Below, in pieces: positions 1 through 6,187 of a DNA stretch of 26,116 nucleotides. Both the position numbers and the translations under genes were made by a program. The notes under the pieces are model-generated. The model had not been told where the DNA came from, did not search any database, and worked only from the letters and a program-made list of their open reading frames with translations. The stretch spans positions 1 through 26,116 of the forward strand of contig CAZPJD010000288.1 of assembly GCA_964586775.1 (NCBI GenBank), given 5' to 3'. The stretch's first letter is position 1. Each line of letters starts with the position of its first letter. This stretch comes from JADLEX01 sp964586775. Lineage in GTDB: Bacteria > Lernaellota > Lernaellaia > JACKCT01.

Positions 1-2
1 AC

Positions 3-401
3 ATTCACTCGCTCTGGCTCATCAACGACGTGTACGGCGGCGATCTCGATCTGTCCGAGCTGTGGGACTACGTGTGGGAGGCGCGCGGCGGATACGGCAT
101 CTCCGTCACGCTGCACTCGATGATCTTCATCCCCGACCAGATGAAGCTCGGCGCGGTGTTTTGGGATGGCCCGGAAACGAATCCATCGTCGGAACACCGA
201 TGGTACGACTACGCCGATCTGTTTCAAGAGATCCCCGACGACGACGCGGACGACGATGCCGACGACGACACGACAGATGACGACGCGGACGACGACACGG
301 GGAACGACGATTTCGGCGACGACGACACGGGCGGCGCGGATGACGACGCGTCGCCCGGCGATGACGACGGCGGCGGAGACGACGACGGCTGCGGGTGCTG
401 A
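3..401 (+). CDS. 3' end of a secreted protein with Asp-rich GCGC tail (possible C45/acyltransferase-like)
   Basis: The reading frame is open from base 3, so the gene begins upstream of the window and only about 132 C-terminal residues are visible. The first ~75 residues look globular. The stretch SVTLHSMIFIPDQMKLGAVF resembles the C-terminal strand of peptidase C45 / isopenicillin-N acyltransferase-like proteins, where a T(L/I)HS.vfdP pattern recurs; this assignment is tentative. The last ~54 residues are a low-complexity run of Asp triplets separated by Ala, Thr, Gly or Ser, ending GCGC. I know similar Asp-rich tails from secreted proteins of deltaproteobacteria-like lineages, but no transmembrane helix follows the cysteines, so this is not a standard MYXO-CTERM signal. 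The tail's function is unknown. The coding frame is certain; the family call is weak. Confidence 0.6.
   Translation: MHSLWLINDVYGGDLDLSELWDYVWEARGGYGISVTLHSMIFIPDQMKLGAVFWDGPETNPSSEHRWYDYADLFQEIPDDDADDDADDDTTDDDADDDTGNDDFGDDDTGGADDDASPGDDDGGGDDDGCGC
237..398 (+). repeat. Degenerate GAC-rich repeat encoding an Asp-rich tail
   Basis: The DNA is an imperfect tandem array of GAC/GAT codons in units of 12 to 15 bases (typically three Asp codons plus one or two small-residue codons). It encodes the Asp-triplet tail of the first gene and ends in codons for GCGC. Such arrays can change length by slippage. Confidence 0.75.
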
Positions 402-408
402 GTCATTT

Positions 409-429
409 CGCGCCGACGCGGACGGCGCG
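409..429 (+). other. Inverted repeat just upstream of the radical SAM gene
   Basis: A perfect 7-base inverted repeat (CGCGCCG / CGGCGCG, 7-nt loop) lies 8 bases after the stop of the Asp-rich gene and just before the SD of the next gene (GGAGG, 434-438). No T-run follows, so it is not a standard intrinsic terminator. In such GC-rich DNA it could be chance. Confidence 0.3.
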
Positions 430-446
430 GGACGGAGGTCGATCCG

Positions 447-1766
447 ATGAAAATCCTGTTCATTCTTCCCACGCAGTACGACGACAGCGGCAAAGCCTGC
501 CACGTGAAGCAGGCATCGGTGAACCTGAACCTGAACCTGCCCCTGCTGGCCGGGCTCACGCCGCGCGACGTGGACGTGGAGATCATCTACGACTACATCG
601 AGCCGGTGAATCCCGACACGCCGTGCGATCTCGTCGCGCTCTCGGGGCTCATCTGCACGACGCCGCGCGCGTATGAACTGGCCGACGCCTTCCGCGCGCG
701 CGGACGCAAGGTCGTGATGGGCGGTTTCCATATCTCGGCGATGCCCGAGGAGGCCCTGCAACACTGCGACGCGGTGGTCGTGGGCGAAGCCGAGGAGGTG
801 TGGGCCGAACTCATCGACGACGCGCGGCACAACACGCTGAAGCCGATCTACAAGGCCGCGGACTACTGCAAACTCGAAGGCCACCCGGCGCCGCGCTACG
901 ACCTGACGAAGCGTCACCTCTACAAGATCGAGGTCTTTCCCGTCGAATCGTCGCGCGGTTGTCCCTACAACTGCGAATACTGCGCGGTCACGCGGTTCTA
1001 CAGCGGCAAATACCGCCATCGTTCGATCGCGGAGGTCATCCGGAACATCCAGGCGACCGGGAGCCGCTACATCGCGTTCGTCGACGACAACATCATCGGC
1101 GACAAGGAATACTCGCGCGAGCTCTTCGAAGCGCTGATCCCACTGAACATTCGCTGGATGGCGCAGACGACGATGACCATGGCCGACGACGAGGATTTAC
1201 TCGACAAGGCCGTTCGTTCGGGACTGCGTTTCGCGTGGACCGGCGTCGAGTCGGTGCGCGTCGAAAACCTCGCCGAGGTCAATCGCCGGTTCAATCAGGT
1301 CGAGGAATTCGAGCGGCGGCTCGGGACGTTCCTGAAGCGCGGCGTGCTGGTCGGCGCGAACATCATGATGGGCTTCGACCACGACACGCCCGACATCTAC
1401 GACGAGACCTACGAGTTCATCGTGCGCAACAAGGTCTTTCCCTTCGTCTACATCCTCACGCCGATTCCCGGAACGGCGCTCTGGGACCGCATGAGCGCCG
1501 AGGGGCGCGTGCTGCACACGAACTGGACGCGCTACACGGGTTTTCGCACGGTCTTTCAGCCGAAGAATTTTTCGGCCGAGGAGCAGGACGAACGTTACTT
1601 CCAACTCGTCGAACGGCTCTTCAGCCTGCGCAACAACCTGCTGCGCAGCTTTTCGCAGATCCAGCTCGAGCGCTTCAAGGAGGACTTCTTCATCCGCCTC
1701 GCGGCCTTCATCGTCGGCACCAACGTCGGCCGCATCGCGAAACGGCGTGGACCGACCTACTGGTAG
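447..1766 (+). CDS. B12-binding domain-containing radical SAM protein
   Basis: This 439-residue protein has the class B radical SAM layout. An N-terminal cobalamin-binding-like Rossmann domain (about 1-135) contains GGFHISAMPEEAL followed by a VVGEAEEVW strand, typical of the family. The radical SAM core follows from about 160, with the 4Fe-4S motif CPYNCEYC (Cys172, Cys176, Cys179). Later core features include FVDDN (about 211-215), a GVES segment and the PIPGT motif. Relatives perform methylations, cyclisations or rearrangements in hopanoid, (bacterio)chlorophyll or natural-product pathways; the substrate cannot be read from sequence. The start has a clear SD (GGAGG, 434-438) 8 bases upstream of ATG. 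The C-terminal ~60 residues are basic and hydrophobic (LRSFSQIQLERF onward), which may indicate membrane association. The neighbours give no firm pathway clue. Confidence 0.9.
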   Translation: MKILFILPTQYDDSGKACHVKQASVNLNLNLPLLAGLTPRDVDVEIIYDYIEPVNPDTPCDLVALSGLICTTPRAYELADAFRARGRKVVMGGFHISAMPEEALQHCDAVVVGEAEEVWAELIDDARHNTLKPIYKAADYCKLEGHPAPRYDLTKRHLYKIEVFPVESSRGCPYNCEYCAVTRFYSGKYRHRSIAEVIRNIQATGSRYIAFVDDNIIGDKEYSRELFEALIPLNIRWMAQTTMTMADDEDLLDKAVRSGLRFAWTGVESVRVENLAEVNRRFNQVEEFERRLGTFLKRGVLVGANIMMGFDHDTPDIYDETYEFIVRNKVFPFVYILTPIPGTALWDRMSAEGRVLHTNWTRYTGFRTVFQPKNFSAEEQDERYFQLVERLFSLRNNLLRSFSQIQLERFKEDFFIRLAAFIVGTNVGRIAKRRGPTYW

Positions 1767-1810
1767 AGGCGCGCCCTCTTTCGATCCGAAGCGTTTTCCG
1801 GTAATGCGGT

Positions 1811-1833
1811 ACCTCGCAATCCGTCCGCGAGGT
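1811..1833 (+). promoter_or_regulatory. Hairpin that would sequester the cupin-gene ribosome-binding site
   Basis: ACCTCGC (1811-1817) pairs perfectly with GCGAGGT (1827-1833) around a 9-nt loop. The 3' arm contains the likely SD sequence GAGG (1829-1832) for the ATG at 1839, so the folded RNA would hide the ribosome-binding site of the first gene of the cupin-metY-CoA-binding unit. The base pairing is read directly from the sequence; regulation is inference. I do not recognise a named riboswitch in the 72-base leader. Confidence 0.4.
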
Positions 1834-1838
1834 TCACG

Positions 1839-2315
1839 ATGTCCGGCGCAAACAGCGGCGCGGGGGAGTCCGACCCAATTCTCCTGCGCGCCCGGGACGA
1901 CTTTCGTTGGGAGTCGATTCCGGTTCTGGCCTACAAGGAAACCGGCAACCACTTCCGCAACATCACCCGGCAGATCCTGTATCCGGGCGACCCGGCGCTG
2001 CCGGTGCAGTGGCGCTATTTCGAGATCGCCGATGGCGGCCACTCGACGCTGGAGCGCCACGAACATCTGCACGTCGTCATGGTCATTCGCGGGCTCGGCC
2101 GGGTGCTCGTGGGCGATCGCGTCCTCGACATCGGACTCCATGACGTGATTCACATTCCGGCCGTGACCTGGCACCAATTCCGCGCGACCGAGGGTGCGCC
2201 GCTCGGCTTCCTGTGTGTGGTGCATGTCGATCGAGACAAACCGCAACTGCCCGACGACGACGCCCTCGCCGCACTGCGTCGCGATCCGCGCGTTGCCCAA
2301 TTCATCCGCACGTGA
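1839..2315 (+). CDS. Cupin domain-containing protein
   Basis: This 158-residue protein contains a single small beta-barrel (cupin) domain at about residues 45-132. Cupin motif 1 reads GGHSTLERHEHLH with putative metal ligands His74 and His76. The usual Glu a few residues later is replaced by a hydrophobic residue. Motif 2 reads IHIPAVTWHQF, giving Pro107 and the third ligand His112. The domain therefore probably binds a metal through three histidines. Such stand-alone cupins range from dioxygenases and isomerases to pure binding proteins, and the substrate is unknown. The stop codon overlaps the SD of metY and only 13 bases separate the two genes, so co-transcription is likely. The SD lies inside a potential hairpin. 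Confidence 0.85.
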   Translation: MSGANSGAGESDPILLRARDDFRWESIPVLAYKETGNHFRNITRQILYPGDPALPVQWRYFEIADGGHSTLERHEHLHVVMVIRGLGRVLVGDRVLDIGLHDVIHIPAVTWHQFRATEGAPLGFLCVVHVDRDKPQLPDDDALAALRRDPRVAQFIRT

Positions 2316-2328
2316 GGACGGCGAACCC

Positions 2329-3630
2329 ATGACGGACGAAAAGAGCCGCGCGTTCGGATTCGAGACACGCATGGTGCATGCGGGCCACATCCCCGACGCG
2401 GTGGTGGGCGCGCGCGCGACGCCGATCTATCAAACGACCTCGTACGTCTTTGACAATACGCACCACGCGGCGCAGCTCTTCGAACTCAAGCAGTACGGCA
2501 ACATCTACACGCGCATCAGCAACCCGACGACGGCGGTTTTCGAGGAACGGATGGCCTCGCTCGAAAACGCCACGGGCGCGGTGGCGGTGGCGAGCGGCAT
2601 GGCGGCGCAGTTCGCGACCTTTATGACGCTGCTCGCGCCGGGCGACGAGATCGTGGCTTCTGCGCACCTCTACGGCGGAACGGTCACGCAGTTCGCGCAC
2701 ACCTTTAAAAAGCTGTCCGTCGCCGTGCATTTCGTCGATCCAACGAAGATCGAGAACTGGGAGCGCGCGATCACGCCGCGCACGCGCGCGCTCTTCGGCG
2801 AAACCATCGGCAATCCTCGCGGCAGCATCCTGGACATCGAGCGACTCGCGGCGCTCGCCACCGCGCACGATATCCCGCTCGTCGTCGACAACACCTTCGC
2901 CACGCCGTGGCTGTGCCGCCCGATGGAGTTCGGCGCGACGATCGTGGTGCATTCCGCGACCAAGTTCATCGGCGGGCACGGCAGCAGCATCGGCGGCGTG
3001 GTGCTCGACTCGGGACGCTTCGATTACGGCCCCTTCGCGACGCTGACCGAGCCGTCGCCCTCGTACCACGGGCTGCGTTTCTGGGACACGTTCGGCCACT
3101 ACGCATTCCTGATGAAGGTGCGCGCCGAGACCGTGCGCGACACCGGCGCGTGCATATCGCCGATGAATTCGTTTTTGCTGTTGCAGGGGCTCGAAACCTT
3201 GTCGGTGCGCATGGAGCGACACGTGGCGAACGCGCAGGCCATCGCGCGTTTTCTCGCGGATCACGACGCCGTCGAACAGGTTTACTACGCGGGTTTGCCC
3301 GATCATCCCGATCACGCGCTCGCGCAAAAGTACCTGCCGCGCGGGCCCGGCGCGGTCTTCACCTTCGATCTCAAGGGACCCGACGACCGCGCGCGCGAAA
3401 TGGGACGTCGATTCATCGAATCTCTCAATCTGTTCTCGCATCTCGCCAATGTCGGCGATGCTCGCAGTCTCGTCATCCATCCCGCCTCGACGACGCACCA
3501 GCAACTCTCGGACGAAGAACTGCGCGCATGCGGCGTTGGCGCGAAGACGGTGCGCCTGTCGATCGGGCTCGAAACCGTGGAGGACCTGATATGGGATCTG
3601 GATCAGGCGCTGACGGCCGCTTCGAGCTGA
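2329..3630 (+). CDS. metY: O-acetylhomoserine aminocarboxypropyltransferase (sulfhydrylase)
   Basis: This 433-residue protein belongs to the Cys/Met-metabolism PLP-dependent family. It makes homocysteine (or methionine) from O-acetylhomoserine and sulfide (or methanethiol) in the cytoplasm. Visible hallmarks are TPIYQTTSYVF near the N-terminus, YTRISNPT (60-67), the ASGMAA loop, VVDNTFATP with Asp188, and the PLP-lysine motif SATKFIGGHG with Lys212. The C-terminal NVGDARSLVIHPASTTH and VRLSIGLE are typical of MetY, and the length of ~430 fits MetY better than the shorter MetB/MetC. The chosen ATG follows GAGG (2314-2317), which overlaps the stop of the cupin gene; the frame is open further upstream inside the cupin gene, but that part encodes nothing MetY-like. 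The last 40 bases overlap the start of the CoA-binding gene. Confidence 0.93.
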   Translation: MTDEKSRAFGFETRMVHAGHIPDAVVGARATPIYQTTSYVFDNTHHAAQLFELKQYGNIYTRISNPTTAVFEERMASLENATGAVAVASGMAAQFATFMTLLAPGDEIVASAHLYGGTVTQFAHTFKKLSVAVHFVDPTKIENWERAITPRTRALFGETIGNPRGSILDIERLAALATAHDIPLVVDNTFATPWLCRPMEFGATIVVHSATKFIGGHGSSIGGVVLDSGRFDYGPFATLTEPSPSYHGLRFWDTFGHYAFLMKVRAETVRDTGACISPMNSFLLLQGLETLSVRMERHVANAQAIARFLADHDAVEQVYYAGLPDHPDHALAQKYLPRGPGAVFTFDLKGPDDRAREMGRRFIESLNLFSHLANVGDARSLVIHPASTTHQQLSDEELRACGVGAKTVRLSIGLETVEDLIWDLDQALTAASS

Positions 3631-4124
3631 ACACATCGCTCGACGAGACGCAGCGGGCCCGGTATCAGGACGCCGCCGTGATCCGTGCGCTCATCGAGCG
3701 CTCCCGCACGATCGCCGTCGTCGGCCTGTCGGCGGACCGGCAGAAGGCGAGCTTTTTCGTTGCGTCCTACCTTCAATCCGAGGGATACCGGATCGTTCCC
3801 GTCAATCCGCGCGGCGGCGAGATCCTCGGCGAAACCGTCTATCCCGATCTGCGTTCCGTGCCTGTGAAGATCGATATCGTCGATATCTTTCGGCCCGCCG
3901 ACGAGGTGGCCGGCATCGTCGATCAGGCGATTGAGGTTGGCGCCCGCGCGGTGTGGATGCAGCTAAAAATCCTCGATTTCGAGGCCGCCGATCGGGCACT
4001 CGCCGCGGGGCTCGCCGTCGTGATGGACAAGTGCGTGAAGATGGAACACGGCCGATTTGGCGGAAGCCTGCATTGGGCGGGCATGAACACCGAAATCGTC
4101 ACCGCGCGAAAGTCGCGAAGGTAG
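3591..4124 (+). CDS. CoA-binding (YccU-like) Rossmann-fold protein
   Basis: The 177-residue product has a CoA_binding_2 domain at about residues 33-160. TIAVVGLSADRQKASFFVA is the nucleotide-binding turn, followed by GYRIVPVNPRGGEILGE, VDIVDIFRPADEV, GARAVWMQLKI and the AGLAVVMDKC block that closes the fold. Family members bind CoA or related cofactors; no enzymatic role is established. The start is decided by a good SD (GGAGG, 3579-3583) 7 bases before ATG, which places the first 40 bases inside metY in another frame. This overlap implies translational coupling. From memory, similar proteins often sit beside metY in unrelated bacteria, suggesting a role in sulfur or acyl-homoserine metabolism, but that is inference. 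Confidence 0.85.
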   Translation: MGSGSGADGRFELNTSLDETQRARYQDAAVIRALIERSRTIAVVGLSADRQKASFFVASYLQSEGYRIVPVNPRGGEILGETVYPDLRSVPVKIDIVDIFRPADEVAGIVDQAIEVGARAVWMQLKILDFEAADRALAAGLAVVMDKCVKMEHGRFGGSLHWAGMNTEIVTARKSRR

Positions 4125-4127
4125 GGA

Positions 4128-4805
4128 CTACGACTTCGGCGACGGGATACGCATCGGCGCGCCGTTCGCGATCTCCAGATATCGGCGAAGGCCGTCGAGT
4201 GTTTCCTCATCCCAGGTGAATTCGAGGGTGCAAACGCGTCCCGCGACGGTGACGCTCATGGCAATGGCGGCCAGATCCGCCGTTGGAACATCGAACGCGA
4301 AACTCTCCTCAAAGAGCATGGCCACTCCATATCCCAGCAGACGCGTGCCCGCTTCGCCGGTGCCGCCGCGCGAGGTCGCGAGTTTTCCCGTGCGGCTGTG
4401 AAACGCCGTCCACGGGCCGAACCGCGCCGCCTCCGTGGCGATCAGACCCTTGAGGCATTCGCCCTCGTCGGCGACCAGAAACGTATTCCCGCGTCCCAGG
4501 CTCTCGTCCGATCCGATGACCACTGTGTGCGTTGATGGTGCGATTCCGCCCTTTCCGGCCCGGTGCGAAAGAAAGAGCGTCCTGAGTCCAAAGCTGTCCA
4601 TTGGGGACGCATAGCCGGTGATGGTGGTATCGGAGATGACGTCGTACCGCGTGAAGATTCGGTAATCGTCGACGGGAAACTCGTAGCCCTCGCTTTCGAG
4701 GTTGTGGCGAAAGTAGAGACCGGAACACGAGGTGGATGCCACCAGGCACGCCAAGCACGTCAAGCCGACGATCGCGAAATGATATTTTGGGCGGGTCTCC
4801 ATCAT
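4128..4805 (-). CDS. Hypothetical lipoprotein or secreted protein
   Basis: This is a 225-residue protein of no recognised family. The N-terminus is basic, then hydrophobic (FAIVGLTCLACLVAS), and ends at Cys27 in STSC. This is a weak lipobox, so it is a probable lipoprotein or at least exported. The mature part has a few Cys and ends PMRIPSPKS. Upstream of ATG 4805 the minus strand reads GGTGA, a good SD with 5-base spacing; a GTG nine bases earlier lies inside that SD and is unlikely to be used. A candidate promoter is at 4833-4861. The gene ends 3 bases from the convergent CoA-binding gene. ESEGYEFPVDDYRIFTRYD suggests a small beta-sheet domain, but I cannot name it. Confidence 0.7.
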   Translation of the reverse strand: MMETRPKYHFAIVGLTCLACLVASTSCSGLYFRHNLESEGYEFPVDDYRIFTRYDVISDTTITGYASPMDSFGLRTLFLSHRAGKGGIAPSTHTVVIGSDESLGRGNTFLVADEGECLKGLIATEAARFGPWTAFHSRTGKLATSRGGTGEAGTRLLGYGVAMLFEESFAFDVPTADLAAIAMSVTVAGRVCTLEFTWDEETLDGLRRYLEIANGAPMRIPSPKS

Positions 4806-4832
4806 GCGTGTCACCGAATCGCGTCGTGACGG

Positions 4833-4861
4833 AGCATACGAACGCGCACGCGCGTTCGCAA
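4833..4861 (-). promoter_or_regulatory. Candidate sigma70-type promoter for the 4128-4805 gene, with a palindrome in the spacer
   Basis: On the minus strand TTGCGA (4856-4861) and TATGCT (4833-4838) are separated by 17 bases, each matching the consensus at 4 of 6 positions. The spacer is nearly filled by the inverted repeat CGAACGCG / CGCGTTCG (4839-4846 and 4851-4858, 4-base centre), which overlaps the -35 box and could be a repressor operator. Start of transcription would be about 20 bases before ATG 4805. Confidence 0.35.
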
Positions 4862-4878
4862 GCGCGATTGGGCGCGCC

Positions 4879-5973
4879 TCAGTAGGGAAGAATCTTCTCG
4901 AAAAATTCGCCGAGAATCGCGTAAGTCGGCCCCGAAAAGCCGCCCTCGGCGAGAGCCATGATGCCGAAGAACATGATGGCCGCGATCACGCACACATTGG
5001 GCACGAGTTTCAGCAACGTCCAGTTCTTCATCGAGGCGTTGATGTCCGTGCGGCTTGTCACGTGAAAATACGCGTAGGCGAACGGCAGGAACGCGCAGAA
5101 CCACGCGACATAGTTCACGAACGGCACCGACAGGAACCACGGCGGCAGGTGCTCGTTCCATCGCCAAAAGACGCCCGAAAGGCTCGCCAACGGATCGAGC
5201 TGCAGATCGAGCGAAATGGCGAGCGTCGTGGTGAGCAACGCGCTGCCGATCACGCTGGCCTTGAGCGAGGGGAATCGCTCGCGCCAGAACTCGGCGATCC
5301 AGATGCACGCATAGAATGCGAGGCACCAGCCCATCATCGTGGCGAACGGCGCGGGGAGCCGGCCAAGGTAAAAGTTGTACCCCGGCTCGAGGAAGTACCC
5401 CATGATGATGCCGCCGTTTTCGAGGATCGTCCCGTAGACCCAACACACGACGAAAAAGGTGACGAGACCGGCTGCGCGTTTCTTTACGCCGACGTGAACG
5501 ATGAATGCGCCGATCCAGAAGAGTTGCATGGCCTCGAAGAGATGGACCAGCGAGGCCATGCGCAGTTCGTAACGGAGGAATGGAAGCGCGGCATACCAGA
5601 CGTAGATGACCAGAGGTAGCGCCGCGAGCGCGGCGGGAACGAGGTATTTACGCGGGCCGAAGGGCGCGAGGCGTTTGGAGTTTCGGACGCGAACGACGTA
5701 ATACGCGACAACCCAGAACAGCGGAAACACCGTGGTGAGAGCGAACGAACAGACCGGAATGCCGATGCGATCGAACTCGGCCTTCGGGACGTTGGCGACG
5801 AGGAAATGAAGCAGACCGATAGCTTCGAGGTAGAAGAACCAGATCGGCAGATTGTCCCAGATTTCGATGAAGACCGATCGCTTCGTCAGCAGCGAACGCC
5901 AGCAGACTTTGGGCGACTCGCTGTTCGGCACCGTTGCATCGCCGACCATCGCCGGATTCATCGCATCGGACAT
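4879..5973 (-). CDS. Carotenoid biosynthesis family (CruF/DUF422-like) membrane protein
   Basis: The ~364-residue polytopic protein has about nine hydrophobic segments, starting with LPIWFFYLEAIGLLHFLVA after a ~40-residue cytosolic N-terminus. Three spots match the carotenoid-biosynthesis (CruF, bisanhydrobacterioruberin hydratase) family: GYFLEPGYNFYLGRLPAPFA, LDLQLDPLASLSGVFWRW (family pattern DP.a...g.W.W) and WFLSVPFVNYVAWF (family pattern GVP..N..GW). CruF hydrates the end groups of C40/C50 carotenoids in the membrane. No other carotenoid gene is visible, so the actual substrate is open. It is longer than typical CruF because of extra N-terminal helices. Two ATGs (5979, 5973) are possible; GGGGG at 5980-5984 gives 6-base spacing to 5973, so I prefer that one. 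Confidence 0.65.
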   Translation of the reverse strand: MSDAMNPAMVGDATVPNSESPKVCWRSLLTKRSVFIEIWDNLPIWFFYLEAIGLLHFLVANVPKAEFDRIGIPVCSFALTTVFPLFWVVAYYVVRVRNSKRLAPFGPRKYLVPAALAALPLVIYVWYAALPFLRYELRMASLVHLFEAMQLFWIGAFIVHVGVKKRAAGLVTFFVVCWVYGTILENGGIIMGYFLEPGYNFYLGRLPAPFATMMGWCLAFYACIWIAEFWRERFPSLKASVIGSALLTTTLAISLDLQLDPLASLSGVFWRWNEHLPPWFLSVPFVNYVAWFCAFLPFAYAYFHVTSRTDINASMKNWTLLKLVPNVCVIAAIMFFGIMALAEGGFSGPTYAILGEFFEKILPY

Positions 5974-6029
5974 CGTCATCCCCCAAAGTCGACGCGTTTG
6001 CGCGACGACCGGATCATGAAAACGCGCGC

Positions 6030-6059
6030 ATTCTCCCCACGCGCGACGCGGCGTGTCAA
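6030..6059 (-). promoter_or_regulatory. Candidate promoter for the carotenoid-family gene
   Basis: Reading the minus strand, a perfect TTGACA (6054-6059) is followed after 18 bases by GAGAAT (6030-6035; 4 of 6 matches). The predicted leader is ~45-50 bases. It lies in the 208-base divergent gap between the carotenoid-family gene and the PAS gene. Confidence 0.4.
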
Positions 6060-6128
6060 CGCCAGTCAGGCGCGGCCGGACGAATTCAACCCATCCCGTA
6101 GGTCGAAGAATTGGTGCCGGGCACGTCG

Positions 6129-6157
6129 TTGGCGCGAACGGGCGCAAACGGTAGAAT
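6129..6157 (+). promoter_or_regulatory. Candidate promoter for the PAS-mnmA-mtaB unit
   Basis: TTGGCG (6129-6134, 4 of 6) and TAGAAT (6152-6157, 5 of 6) are separated by exactly 17 bases. The predicted transcription start (~6164) is 24 bases before the GTG at 6188. No other convincing promoter precedes mnmA, so it may serve the whole unit. Confidence 0.45.
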
Positions 6158-6187
6158 GAGCCCGATTCCCGTGAGACCGGAGCATTC

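Noticed and set aside
2302..3636. Long minus-strand open frame opposite metY (444 codons)
   Set aside because: GC-rich antisense shadow of a clear metY gene; its translation is low-complexity and Arg/Glu-rich with no family signature.
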